DNA of 64,000 nt from Tubulanus polymorphus (lineage: Eukaryota > Nemertea > Palaeonemertea > Tubulaniformes > Tubulanidae), in NCBI RefSeq assembly GCF_964204645.1, contig NC_134026.1, positions 29,282,650-29,346,649 on the forward strand, written 5' to 3'. The position numbers and the translations under genes were made by a program. Under the pieces are notes generated by a model. The model was not told the origin of the DNA. It worked only from the letters and a program-made list of their open reading frames with translations, and did not search any database. This document shows positions 48,780 through 62,900 of the stretch, one piece after another. The stretch's first letter is position 1, and the number at the start of each line of letters is the position of its first letter.

Positions 48780-48844
48780 TTTGATAAAGTCAAATTTGTC
48801 AGTTTACGTCAACTAAACACTCATACTGTTTGTCTCCACGTCGG
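48780..48844 (-). promoter_or_regulatory. Conserved upstream block of peptide gene B
   Basis: Matches the blocks at 40905-40968 and 51632-51695 (shared core GATAAAGTCAAATTTGTCAG and TTTGTCTCCAYGTCGG) at 121-185 bp upstream of the ATG. Confidence 0.6.
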
Positions 48845-49445
48845 TAGCTGCAAAATTGTGACAAATAACCTCCCATTACTAATGCTACCACATGGTGGAT
48901 GTACATAACTTTTCCAAATGATTTTTCTAGCCACACGCACATTTCGATTTCCCTTTTATCGGCCAGTTGCACATAATCTAAAAGTGGTCTTCAATTGTCC
49001 GACCGGTCTTAAGCTGTAAGATTAACTATAGAACCAAAATATTTCCTCAGAGGAATTCAGGTCCGTCATCGTTCATTAAAAGCCCCAAATTCAATCTTTC
49101 TTTTCAGCAAACGGATCTTATCTTACGATCGAGCATTGTTTGAAATGTGAATCTACGGGTTGGGGACAGAATTTCATGAAAACCTTAAACGCAGGTAACT
49201 CATTAGGGGTGCGTTTTGCCAGGCATGACCAACAGACGTAAGCAGATCTTCTGACGTCCATCTTGAGCTTGTTGTGGTTATACTAGCGTTTATTCTAGCT
49301 AACGTAACTACTTGTTGATTCTTATGGTATGCTATAGCCTATACTGGAACGTCCAGGTCGTGTTCTGATTGAATTGAAGAGAAAAACTTTTTGGTTTAAG
49401 TTAAAACAAGTTTTTATTGCAGATTTGATGAAACAAAATACGTAA

Positions 49446-50013
49446 TTACTCCGATTTCGGACGTTTGGAGCATTTCGACAAACATTCCGTCATTTCAGGG
49501 GTATCGAATCTTTGTGAACCATAGCAGTCATCCTCGCAAACCATCGCGTATTTGCAGTCGTCGACACAATCAGGATCTGCTTTATCCTTGCAGTAATCCT
49601 CACAGTAATTACTTGGCCTAGCATCCAGTGTACACGTTAACACAGCTGAAACATAAGCGAAAGTCATAATTCAAATCAAGAACTATAAGAATCTCATTGT
49701 GTATGAAATTTTCTAAGCGAATAAGTATCGCAGTTTCCTGCACACAAAATATATGTACCAGCTACGAGATAACATTACAACCCTTTGTTTCCGTGCATTA
49801 AGATAGATCTTCGTGTCCAAAATATATCTTAATTGCTAAACATTTATGAATTCATGTGAAAGCAAAACTGTGAACCAATTGCAAGGTACGTTTTCGTCAG
49901 ACATTGATTACACGTAAAACAATTCATTACGAAGCAGCGTAGTCACCTTTCTGTTCAAGACAACAGTTAAGGTTCTTACCTAGAACAAGGACAGCTACGA
50001 AGACTCTATTCAT
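49446..50013 (-). CDS. Secreted four-CX3C cysteine-rich peptide, paralogue C
   Basis: Exons 50013-49980 and 49645-49446 join in phase 1 to a 77-aa precursor. The signal peptide starts MNRVFVAVLVL. The mature part keeps eight cysteines as C-x3-C-x7-C-x3-C-x5-C-x3-C-x13-C-x3-C, one residue longer in the last long loop, and ends in a basic tail (SKRPKSE). It is the most diverged member: the surface is more acidic in the first half, and the upstream block seen in A, B and D is only faintly present (TTGATAAACCGTC near 50139). A TATA-like run lies at about 50070-50078 and a polyadenylation signal at 49413-49418. Confidence 0.85.
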
Positions 50014-50721
50014 GATGATGAAGTGATGGAATAGTGATTCTGGGATCAAGTACTATTCTATGTTGCGTTCATATATATGTGATATCAGCTGATATCAGGT
50101 GTTAATTATTCATGATAACTGTCAGTCAGTAAAACCGGAAATGTGTGTTGATAAACCGTCGAATGTTAAAATCATCTATCACATATTTTTATTGCGCTGT
50201 CGTAATCGGAAATTGCTTGAGTTTCGTGGTTTTAATTGCAGCATTTACATTTCCGTATTGAATTCTCAGTTTATTTGGTTATGTTTGTTGATAAGAATTG
50301 ATATGAATTCAACGTTGTGGATATGGTGGAAATTATTCAAGGTCACGACTGAATTCCAAATCGCTCCTTCCAGGAAATTATATCATTGATGAACCAATTA
50401 CGCGGGCGAGGCATCAATATCAACACATCGCTAGTAGGCCCCTATAAGACTTAGGCTATATATTTCATAAATTCATGAATTAATATATACGTAAGATGAA
50501 TCTTTAGAAACTTTTCATCGTCTGACTAATGTCAGTGAACACGGAAACTATGACGTATACAACACGAGAAATCTTTAACTTGATGATGGAATAGAAATCC
50601 ATGGTGGTCGAAGAGAATAGTATATCATACAAATCATTAAAAATACCAAAAAGTCTTTGTGTTTCGTAGACTTGTTTTTATTGTTTAACGACAAGTTACA
50701 GTGGTATATCTATCGTCTTTC

Positions 50722-51513
<792 letters not shown>

Positions 51514-51631
51514 TCTGACGATGAAAACCAGTGAAGGACCCAAAGTAAGAGCTGTGTTTAGATGATTTGAGATCTCCTTATATACAAATTCAATCCTGTT
51601 TATCGCTACTATATATCAAACATAATTTGTT

Positions 51632-51695
51632 CTGATAAACTCAAATTGTCAGTTAACAGACTTTAAAAAACCCAAACTATTTGTCTCCATGTCGG
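51632..51695 (-). promoter_or_regulatory. Conserved upstream block of peptide gene D
   Basis: Core strings GTCAGTTAACA and CAAACTATTTGTCTCCATGTCGG match the blocks of genes A and B, at 119-182 bp upstream of the ATG. The surrounding DNA is otherwise more diverged than between A and B, which makes functional constraint more plausible here. Confidence 0.6.
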
Positions 51696-52553
51696 CATTA
51701 GTAAGAAATATTACATGGTAAATACATTAGAACAGCCTTGTGCTGATAATTTAGCGATTAGTTTGTTTTTGCCCAACTTTCAGGAAGTCGGTTAAAAAAT
51801 TGAAATATTTATGGTTTTTCGGATTCGAAATTATTTCTGATGTTCTCAATTTTGCATTTAAGTATCTCCAGCATGATATTTATATGTACATAAGCCTAGT
51901 TTTGAAGTTTTGAATTTTGAATGTCTTTTGCCTTATATGACCCTGTGCGCCTAGTTTTGAAGAATGTCATTTGCCTTTGGCTAACCATATTCTTTTCAAA
52001 ACATGGTAACACTACAAAACAAATCTAAGCTTATATTCTGAACTATCTATGCGTTTATTATAAATTCGGAAATTCCAGTTTTCGAGGCGTTTCACTTGCA
52101 AGTTCACGTTATCAGCTGACAATGCGTATATATACATACACATTATGTGAATATGATCGATATACTGCTGATATATATATACAGTGCATTCAGGAATCGA
52201 AACTAAGTGTATGTTCCAGGACGTACAATTATTGCAGCGATTAGAAATATTGAAACCTACAATGAATATAATAACTGTTGTTGAGGTTAGTAAATGCGAG
52301 TGCATGCGTTTAGTTTAGGGGTTTTCAGAAATACTTTATGTCGCAGGTATTTTCATTAGATTTACCCTACGAGCAATCATCGTAGCTCGTAGATTTACCA
52401 AATCAGGTTAAGGGGGGAGAATTGTATACAACTCGCAGTCAATGCGGAAGTTTCTAATTTGGTTACATACAACAGAGAACCAAATATTTTGCTTTCAGAG
52501 GTAGTATTTGGTTGAATTCTAGCCATTCGTCCAAATGGTCGTTTAAGTAGATA
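51696..52553. other. Spacer between peptide gene D and NCLX
   Basis: Head-to-head intergenic DNA of about 0.85 kb beyond the conserved block. AT-rich with a TATATATATACA run near 52170-52182. No coding feature is recognised. It should contain the NCLX promoter. Confidence 0.45.
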
Positions 52554-55500
52554 ATGTCCATCCTAGAAAAATCAGGGATATTGATGTCAGGAAGAAAGAA
52601 TGGTCATACAGATAGGAGGAAACTTCGGTTAAGAGGAAAACTAGCGATTGGAGTCATTATAGCATCTATCTTTCTCCTGTTAACATTGATAAAAATAAGC
52701 ACTCGGACAGCGTTCCCGATAGAGAAAGATGCAGCTACGAGGAGCCAAAGGTCTAACGTAAGATCTTTGTTACAATTAGAAGATTTGGTATCATCGGATA
52801 CCAGGCCGGTCATTGATGGAACAACTCCAACACAGAAGGAAAACGAGGTAAATCACGTTCACAATATTCTTCGTTATCTGAAGACCGCCACGAAACTCGG
52901 AAATTCTCACCAATTGTACCTTAGAAATAACACGATATAGGCTACAATACAAATTAGGTTAAGGTTTAATCAGATCAATTTTCCATTCATATACCTGTAT
53001 TATCTCTATGTATACACGTTAGATATATTCTAATGTATTTTGAATTTTCAGTGTAGAGATTTCCATCATTTGAATATCAGCGATGTTTGTGCATTTATAA
53101 ATGCAACGGCGGATTGTCTAATCGGTGACGGTTTCATCAATTACGTCAAAGTAGTTTACTGTTCATTTAGCCATCTTATTCCACTAGGTGTGATTACTCT
53201 GGTAAGTCGCAAACGAACCATTTTCAATAGATCTAAATATTCCCAAGTACAATATCCTTACTTTGTCAAAAATTCTAACCATAGACGATCTGGTGGTTGT
53301 TTTTATTTGCTGGTCTGGCTTCGACTGCGGATGAATTGTGAGTATCATTGAATTCAAAACTCTGAACCTGGATATTGCCGGCGCTGAAAATTCATCTTTA
53401 ACATTTTCTTTTCTAGTTTTTGTCCGAATCTTGCAGTTATTTCCAAAACTCTTCGTCTCAGTCAGAACATAGCTATATCCTTTTTTCTAAAGCCTTCTCG
53501 GAACACATTTTTCGACCATCTTTATTATAAATCTTTTTCACGAAATCATGAAATACGCTTAGTACTTTTTCTTTGACTCTAGAAGAACGGAGTGACATTT
53601 CTAGCATTTGGAAATGGAGCTCCTGATATATTTTCTTCCATATCTGCGGTTGGTAACGCTAAAGACGGCGACGCTGGGTTGGCTATCGGAGCACTTGTTG
53701 GTATGTTTTTCAGGCAGATCAAACAGTCGTTTCTTTTAACTATCAGTGACCCGGAATTCCATGTTTCCGAGGAAATTACAAATAAAAACTAAACTTTTTC
53801 TCAAAGGTGCCGGTATATTTGTAACAACAGTCGTAGCTGGAACGATATCAATTGTTTGTCCATTCACGTCAATGGAACGACCTTTTCTCCGGGATATAGT
53901 ATTCTATATCGGAGCCGTTTTCTGGACGTTCTATGTACTTTATGATGGTGACATATCAACAGCCGAAGCTGTAGGTAAGCAGGAGGGGAAGCATTAAGGT
54001 ATATTCAGGTCTTGTTCGTCATCGCCGAAATGTTATTTGTTGTAAATTTCCTTGTAGGATTTATATGTTATTATGTTGTTTACGTGTTGTTGGTGGTGAT
54101 AGGACGTGCTGTATATCAATATAGAAAGAAAGCCACAAATTCTCCTAAACCAGACGTACCTGGTATTACCGAAGATGATTTACATGGATGTAGGTTAATA
54201 ATTCTTTTTATAATCATTTGACTTCTTTAGAATTTTGAGACATCCATTCCAAAACCTTTACCTTTGAATTCTTCCTGGACCATGTACGTAAATTTCCCTT
54301 ATCTAGGGTATCTGATGTCGTTTATCAAATACCAGACGTTTTATAACCCGCTTTCCGGGCGAAACTCGCCTCAGATATTCCGACGTTCCTCAAAGAAACA
54401 CAAAGTGCAGGTCGAATCAAGAATCGACACGATTAGCGAACGAGTTCAGGATAATGATATTATTGAAGATACATTTAGTATGTAAAATCCCTTATCGTCT
54501 GCCCTCTCCATAATTACCTATATCAGTCAAAACCTTCTCCAAACCTCTCAATGAGGTTAATGATTAACAATAACGAGATGATATAACGAGTCATTATGAT
54601 TATCAACTGATTTTGTTCATGATTTGCATCCAGTAATATGACAGGTGGAGGTATTTGTATAGTCTGGCTGCATGGCTCATTCCATTAATCAAGTCAAACA
54701 TTTTTTTTTGGATTTAGCTATACAAGCTGGTGCACCAACTTATGGTGCTCTAGATGATGACGAGGTAGCTATATTACCACCACCTATTGAGTCTAGACCA
54801 CAGCGGGCTGTAAAAGGTAATCCATTGTTGCTCATCCACACAACATCATCTTTTAATATTAAGTACGGTGATACATGTATTTCTTAGAAAATTAGCATTT
54901 CTTTCTTCGGCCAGATATATTTGTTTAAACTTCCTTTGCCGGTTTCTAACATCACTTATCTTTACTGATGCTGAAGAATTGTTAATGTTAGCAAATTCTT
55001 CTATAATATCTCAAGCCTGGAGCGGGAACTGAATGCGCCCTGTTCTCTGCGGGTAACATGCGATCAGTGCATGTATTCTTTCATTTCATATCTGATATTA
55101 GGACTTGCAAAGGTGGCAGAATTCGTGTCGGTTACCTCCTTATTTGGAAACCAGGCAAACACGAACGATTCTCTGCTACCTCGGGACGACAGCAGCGTCG
55201 ATCTGGGAAAACTGAGACATTCATCGAGTTTTCGTCAGTTTTTTTACTCGGCTCGTGGTTCTATTTCATCGCTATCCACATACATAAAGAAGTATTCTAA
55301 CAAGTTAAGATTCAAACGGTTTTTGAAAGCTATCAATCCGATCAACACCGAAGACTGGTCTACTATGAACGTATTCTGGAAAACGCTAGAAATCTTCAAA
55401 GTAAATGTCGAGTAAATGAAAAAAGCTGCCAACAATTTCTGTTCTTCGTTATTCATTCCTAATTGAAATTGACATTATTTTCTTACTTAGTGTCCTCTGA

Positions 55501-56815
55501 TACTAGCTTTAAAACTGACTATACCTCTAGTGGATTATGAAGATACAGAATTGCACAAATGGAATAAGATATTAGCGTGCTTACAGTGCTTTACAGCTCC
55601 ATTATATTGCATTTTTGCTACGAGAGGTCTGTCATATACTTTCAGTATAATACCATAGTTTTGCCATTCATTTTCTAACAAAAATCTTTTACCTCAATGT
55701 ATCTTATTTATTTTAGTTGCACTTATACCAATAAACGGCGTGTTTCCCGTTTGGGGTCTAGTGATGATTTTATGTTCCGTTTTTGCATTGGTCGTTTCAT
55801 TTACTTCAGCATTCGATGAAATACCGAAATATCACTGGGTACGTTATTGATAACACGATACTCGTGTCCAATATATCGGAAAGATTTTTGCCACAAGTGA
55901 TTGATACGAAAATCTTGTTTTATTCCAGGTCTTTGCATACGCAGGATTTTTTGTGTCTGTGATATGGATATATTCAATTGCAAATGAAATCGTTAATCTA
56001 TTGCAGGTATGAAGATTTCAATTATCGTTAGCCTATTGAGATATCTATGCTAATCAATGTAATCTGTAATGTGATTAAATTTCAGATGTTTGGAGTCGTT
56101 TTCAGTATAAGTAACGCAATTCTAGGATTGACACTTCTCGCTTGGGGTAACAGTGTTGGAGGTAATACATTCGTTGAATTCGAAAAGCAATTTCAGTTGG
56201 ACGGAGATACCCTTGACTCTGATATCATGATTATCGGTACATGTACTAAAAGCCATAATGTCTGGATTTCAGATATGATAGCCAACACAGCCACAGCGAG
56301 GCTGGGGTTTCCACGAATGGCAATATCAGCATGTTTCGGTGGACCGCTATTCAGTATCCTTGTTTAATTGTTGAATTATTATCAACCAGTTTAAGCAATA
56401 TCAAGCTTTCCTTTACTGGAGTCTGTAGATATGTTGATGGGTATAGGCATACCGTTCACAATAGGAACCATTCGTCATAACGGAAACTTCACTGTAAGTA
56501 CCCTGTATTACGACATGGCGGTTTATTGCATATTGTGTTATCCGTAAGAATTCTGGCATTATTAGAAATAACACCCACCTGTGACAACCTCTTTTTGTTA
56601 AATTGCAGTTGAAATTTACGTTGTTACAATTGGTTCTCATCTGTAGCCTAGCCGGAAGTCTCATCATGAGTCTAATCGCTGTTCCGTTGCGAAAGTTTAA
56701 ATTTTCAGCTATCTACGGAGGACTTTTGATCGCGTATTATATCGTGTTTTTGATTATAGCCGTGTTAGTAGAAACACAAGTGATCACTTCATCTAATGCT
56801 ATATTCAAACAGTAA
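52554..56815 (+). CDS. SLC8B1: Mitochondrial sodium/calcium exchanger NCLX (SLC8B1)
   Basis: Extrudes Ca2+ from mitochondria in exchange for Na+ or Li+ (CaCA superfamily). Seventeen exons join in frame to 766 codons plus stop: 52554-52847, 53052-53201, 53285-53337, 53417-53474, 53589-53700, 53807-53974, 54058-54189, 54307-54477, 54718-54816, 55102-55400, 55491-55626, 55717-55838, 55929-56006, 56086-56161, 56273-56353, 56429-56493 and 56609-56815. Seen: the first alpha repeat GVTFLAFGNGAPDIFS, then GALVGAGIFVTTVVAG and the second alpha repeat LGLTLLAWGNSVGD with GFPRMAISACFGGPLFN, all close to human NCLX. The loop between the two halves is longer than in human (766 versus 584 aa overall) and Ser/acid rich. 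The intron 53475-53588 is AT-AC. Polyadenylation signal at 57129-57134. Confidence 0.95.
53475..53588 (+). other. U12-type AT-AC intron in NCLX
   Basis: The 5' end reads |ATATCCTTTT, the U12 consensus for AT-AC introns. A branch-point-like TTCTTTGAC (consensus TTCCTTRAC) lies at 53569-53577, with its A 12 nt before the terminal AC. No GT donor exists nearby. Splicing GCT|GGA restores SQNIA-GVTFLAFGNG, aligning exactly with the family. Confidence 0.88.
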
Positions 56816-57522
56816 AGTTAATGAGTTAGCATTGTAATATATTCGGAGGCGACTGTCGCAGACGCTTCTCGGTCTATTGACTACGATCAAGCTGTTGTAT
56901 AATCAAAGACATGTATTTATTTTCTACGTAGACACGTGTTAAACCTGTGGGGACACTTCCACAGTTGTGACCAGTTGAATCACAGACCATGCCAATCTAA
57001 TAACTTAAGACCAGTCTTAAGAACACCACTCGGGCTTAAGTCACGACTGTGTTACCAGTCATAGCTTTCGTATCAATTTTTATTTATTCTAGATTTTTTA
57101 TATACTCTGGTTCAGAAATTTGTGTCTTAATAAACTGTACATATTGATTACAACGTATTTTTGGTATAAGAATCAGACCGCGAAATGAACAAATACATTG
57201 ATACTTATGAATACTTTTAAACTGCAAGGATGTATCAATATTTTGGAAGCATTTATAATTCTAATAAATAATATTTGAATTTCTCATCTCGTCGTTTATT
57301 GTTCTATGATGATATTCATATTTCTTTATAACGCGTGTGTTTATCGTTTTAAGCGTTTGCTCAAAATATCCACCCCGAGCTAACTAAGGCAGTCCTGATT
57401 GATAGAAGATCATGACAAGTTGAATCTTTCAGTGTCAGCAACACTTGCTGTACACATATTTTGCAATAATATCATCCCAACATTGAACAACGGTACCATC
57501 ACTTTCAGATTACATTTGTTTA

Positions 57523-59862
57523 TTAAATCTTGATCGTACTAGTTTTTGTTACGACTAATGATTGACGCTTCCTTCTAAACAGATATTTCTTTAAGTTGCC
57601 CTGAAATGAAATTTTCGGCATAAATACTACTGATAACCTACGAAATATCAACCAGCCGTCACTTGTATTACCGGTAATAATCCGTGCTTTTTTCAAGTCA
57701 TATTTCAATTTTTCTAATTCATTAGATTTGTCCACAATCAGCGCTGACGTTTTGGTCAGATCTCGCATATATCGTGCACTGTCGTTTTCAATTTTCTCCA
57801 ACTACAAATAGATCAGACCTTAGGCATCGAAATTATCAAACAATACCATTTGACCATTCTATCAAACTTACTTCGCTTATATTGTATTGGAGTGATTTGT
57901 TGATTTCAGAAATTTTAGTATCTAAATCGCTATCGGGGTTTACCTCTGTGAAACCGTTCGCATCGTTTTTACCTTTCTCTGGCTGATTTTGCCATATCGA
58001 AACTAATTCATACCTCAGACTTTCGAACTGTTCTACTTTAACTATTCACGTGAAAACAAGGAGATAAGAATCAATGGCTGGCTCAAAAATTACCCCGCAA
58101 AGAAAAAAAGAAAATTTTCAAACGCACGAATATTCTGTTTTTCTGGTTGTTGAAATTCGCGTAAACGCATCACGTAATGATACATTTGTTGATACGCTTT
58201 CTGAACCTTCTCTTCATATTTATCTACAAACAGAAAATGGTGGTTAATGCGGTGAAGTTATCGTATAAATAAGGCTTCCCCAGAGTTTTCGATGTTACCC
58301 TTTATTTTCTCTGCAATCAGAAGAAGCCGTTTCGAGTCTTTCACTTCCATTTCTAATGTTTCTATTTCATTCTGGTGATGGTGTTTGACTAATTCTGCGT
58401 AAAGTGAATTTTTAAGTTAAACGCGCTGTTGCAGCGATCTTCTCTCCATCAATTTAATGGAGAGAAATCCGAATATCAGAGTGTACCAGATAAACGCTTC
58501 AATAGTCAGACAAGACAGTGATGACTTAAATCATTCTTTTTTTCAGACAACTAGATAGTGAAAAACAGCCATTTAGATTCATTTACCTAATTCACTCTCG
58601 AGTGCTTTGACTCTATCTTCGAGAAACCGGATTTTCGTCACATTTGAAAGTGTATTTCCGTACGACTGCTGTAATTTCCGTTCAAGGTCGGCTTCGTAAA
58701 ATATAGAAATACAATCAAAGAAGAATCCTCGTAGTTCAGTCTTATCACTCCACGATTTATCCTTAAAGTATTCTATACCCACCTCTAACCCTTAAGCTTA
58801 ATTTGAGGTCATTTTCGAGTTCGGACATTTTCGCCGATGTTTTTTTCTGGTTGATAATTTGTTTTTTATACTCAACTAGAAAATACGTTCAACATTTTGA
58901 TATACAGTATATGTTGTGGTTACCATGATGAATGAAATTGAGGGAATATTCACATATCTGGATCTTGTATTTGATAAGCTGATCGGCTCTTTCTTTCGCT
59001 TGTGACTCCAATTTTGACATCCGTTGACCTTGATTTGCAAAATAGTGGTGGAAAATTGAGTGTTAACATGATGACATTGTCTATAACGAGGTCTTACAAC
59101 ACGCGGGACTTCATCAGCGCAAGCGACTAACAGCTCTGAAGGTCAAGCAGTTAGGCTGCGGTGGTTTCTACTGATGGCGATATTACGAATCAAGATATTT
59201 CATTATAAAACTATACCATCACAGAATTCCACAAATGGTAATTGTGGTTTTTCCCTTACTTCATCTTGCCTTCGAAGTTTTTGAATTTCATTTACAAGCG
59301 AATCTAAAATTAAAAAAGAACTACGTGTTTGACAAGATTTTCAACCCAAACTGATGATATTCAGTGTAATATGTAATATGTATTGTATGACAGAATTAGA
59401 GCTCAAGTTGTTTTGCAATGTGGAGTAAATAAACTTTGTAGTAATCTAATGTACTCACGATATTCTTGACTGACTAACTGTATACTATTCTGGAGAATCT
59501 TTATCTTGTCAACGAGGGCGTTATTTTTTAACGCCAAGATATCTAAATCAGTAAATTTTACAAAACTTACAGTTGGAAATACAAACGGAGAAGGAATTTT
59601 CGCCATGTTGTTACTTACCCATGCAGCCATGAGGGCAAATCTTAACAGAATCAAATAGTTTCTCGACGATCGTTAAAAATGACGACACTTTATCTGATAT
59701 TCGCTCAACTCCCTGAAGATGGTTCTTCCGAGAATTCAAGTCTTCGCGAAAACAAATATACAAATGCTGTAGATGGGTTAAATCATTCTTAACGGCAACC
59801 AACGCTTCGGCAATGCCTGAATTAGAGCTGTTTGATTGTTTCTTCCTGAAAAATCGCTTCAT
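57523..59862 (-). CDS. Uncharacterised multi-exon coiled-coil protein
   Basis: I do not recognise this protein. Exon 1 (59862-59619) starts MKRFFRKKQSNSSNSG and continues with heptad-rich sequence ending in a Cys/His stretch (ICPHGCMG). Further exons with consistent splice phases are 59542-59459 and 59303-59260. Then come coiled-coil segments around 58965-59030 (MSKLESQAKERADQLIKYKI), 58790-58880, 58600-58690 (LERKLQQSYG), 58300-58400, 58100-58220, 57940-58030 and 57690-57790. The join between the exon at 59260 and the segment near 59030 is not resolved (a small exon is probably missing), and the true stop is uncertain: the frame to 57523 reads through a possible donor at 57670. About 500 residues of Lys/Glu-rich coiled coil suggest a structural or cytoskeletal/ciliary role, which is inference. 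Convergent with NCLX. Confidence 0.6.
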
Positions 59863-59999
59863 TCTGTTTTACGTTTATTCGTAAAGATATAGAAACGACT
59901 AGGAAACACCCAAGTTTGTGTTATGGATGTATGATCACCTAGTAACGTAACAACTGTACCTGCCCCATGGAAACACGGCTTAGTAACTAACACGGAAGG

Positions 60000-62900
60000 A
60001 CAAGTGGTGTTTATGGTAAATTTATCCATTCTTCTTATACCAGGACAAAATAACGTAATACAATATATACAAACAATCTCGAGCCGTCGACCGTAATTTG
60101 TGTTATAATCAATCGTCGAGAGTTAGACCAGATAGTATTGGTGCACGCCTCGGCAATCTGTTCGCTTGGCCAAATAATAAATGACCATGTCATCTTAGAG
60201 ACACGTTCACTCAAGTAATTGTGTGTTGTGATTTTTCTCGTCGGCGAAGTGCATCATTTCTAGACAAGCTGAAATTGTTATCGAAGACCGATAATGACAA
60301 CAGCTCGACCGGGATGGCGCACAGGTACCCGTGTGTGACAGAACAATTGGCACAATATGTAAAAAGCAGCTCCGACGTAATCTTTGAAGTGAGACTTTTA
60401 CTCGGAAGAACTGTCGCATATATTACGATGTGATGATCGAAGTCTTATTCGCGCTTTTCAAACTCTGGCGCTGAAACGCAGATTGCTACGGCAACCTTTC
60501 ATGTTTCTTTTTTTATACACAAATCTCATCAAATGCCTCGAACAAATCTTAAAAGATATTTTCAATTTTGGAAAAGGCACGTCGTATTTTTATGAGAATA
60601 AGTACGAAATAGCAAACTCGAAGAGTAAGATGAAAGGTGATGGTCGATGCTATGTAAATACTTTTGTATGCATAGATAAAAACATCTAAAGTTTTTTTTT
60701 CTGTCTGATCACAGACAATACCCATTATCTCTATCATGTATACAGATAAGTGCATGCGTCAATATTGGCGTCTTCTGAAAGAGTTCTGGTGTCTTGTGTG
60801 GTGATAAGCATCTTACGAACATTGTTACTTGAATATTCTCGAGCAATAATCATATACGATTTCAACGCAAAACTCTCAGATGGCTAAGGTGGTGGCTATG
60901 AAAAATGTATTTTCCGTGGAATTTTTCTGTAGTACAGTTCAAATATATCGTATAAATGTCAATCAATTATTAAATAACGTATCAACTTAATTGGCGATTG
61001 CAAAATATTTCAGAATTCTGTGAATGTGAACGTTTCGTATGTCTGATAAACTTATTATGATAATGATAAGTTCAGTTGGTAGCGGCTGTTATCGATATAA
61101 AGTTTGTATGTGTACTTCATTAAAATCATCTTACGTTATAAGATGCATACGCGTTTAATAGAATTAAGCTAGTTTACGATCAATTGTAATGACGTAGAGC
61201 CTCTCTTCAACTCGAGTAATTTGATGAAACCACGGCCTGAGAGGGGACCGAACATAGCAATAGCGCAGTAACTTGATAAACTTTCATTGAATCTATCAGT
61301 TTACAAATCGTTATCTGCTAATGTAGAATGTAATCTAGTTTACCCCCGCGGTCGTCACCCTGATGTCTAACAGAACTAAAGCCCTTTAGTGGATTTATCA
61401 AATAACCGATAGGTCTACTTGATCTAGTTGAAATGTGTCCAAGTCCTGCGGTTACGAGTTGATCATTGCGTTGATCTGATTTTCCCATTTTGTACGTATC
61501 GGTTTTTTTCTTTTGTATCGCGTAGAATATTTTGTCTTCTGCGTCGACGACGCTTTCTTCCGGGAATTATGCCTTGTTTCCTCGAGGATTAACAGAGTTT
61601 ATTTTAGACATCACGCATGGATTATCCCTCGACAGTCAGCGTCGTATATGGTGGGTGAAAATCATTGACACAAAAATTCCGTCTATCGGGATGTAAATCT
61701 ACCCGAAATCGTGTAAGTGACATATAATGTACGCATACCTGGGAAGTAATTGTCGTAATGCACAAATGTCATTAACTGACCAAACATTTGAATAATTAAT
61801 GTTTAATTAACGACTGAAGCCCGTATCCTGAAATTACATTTACATAGATTATTGGTGGTTCATTTCGACGATTTTGTTGATTTCGGTTCTATTTGCATCT
61901 TAAAAAGTATTTGAAATTGAATACGATGGTTGAATGGGTGAAATAAATTTACCTGAGTAATTTTCAGTGTTCTCCACGCGTGGCCTGTTTTAGATCACTA
62001 TGACGAAGTGAATTATTTGAACTATTTCAGGACGCCCCGATTCACAATTGATGCAAACACAGATAAAAGACGGTGTGCGCATCTTACTGGATTACCAATT
62101 ACCGGAAATTAGCTGAAAGAATCCTAACAATTTCCACGGTTATCTGATCACCCAGTCTGAATAGCTACATTTCACCGCTGCTCGTCGTTAACTTGTTTTA
62201 TCGCCACCGTGACCGGTATAATCCGTGAACATCCCTATAACGCAGGAAACAATGCGGATTCCACATAACCTGATTATCATCCCGAGTATCCGAGAAATTC
62301 ATATAATCTGGTTTGGTTTTTTCTTGTGACGTCTTGTTTATTCCTACACACGTACCCACACCCATTTATTTAATTTATCGCCGTCTCGCTCGCAACTATC
62401 ATTACCGCTTCGAATTTCAATGCAAATTTGAATACGTTTCTAACGGCGATCACTCTATCAGAAAGCTCGGATGTTCCGAGAGATATGTTTGATGTAAAAT
62501 TGGTCGCCAATCGGATGGAAAATATCTTCAAGTTTAACAACAGTGACTGGAATAGCAATCTATCGTTCAATTATAGGCAGCGTGTACGGGGTTATTTGAC
62601 GCGGGTAAAAGAGCTAGGCAAATTTCAATCCATTAAAAACCCCGCCGTACATTATCCCGGAGTGGTGCAACTGTAATTGCCGCGAGAATCTACGTTGTCA
62701 TTTGTAGGCGGTAAAAACTCGATTCAGGGACGATCTAATTCAATGCGCATAGCCTATAGAGAGGGAATAAAGATTTGTAGTCATGTTTTTCTTGACGGTG
62801 CGTCGTTTTTATTGCCTTGCAGTAAGGAGATTAGATGTGAGAAATCGCGGGTTTCCCACAAAGATTCGCATCGCTCGTACAGGAAATGACCGCATCATTA

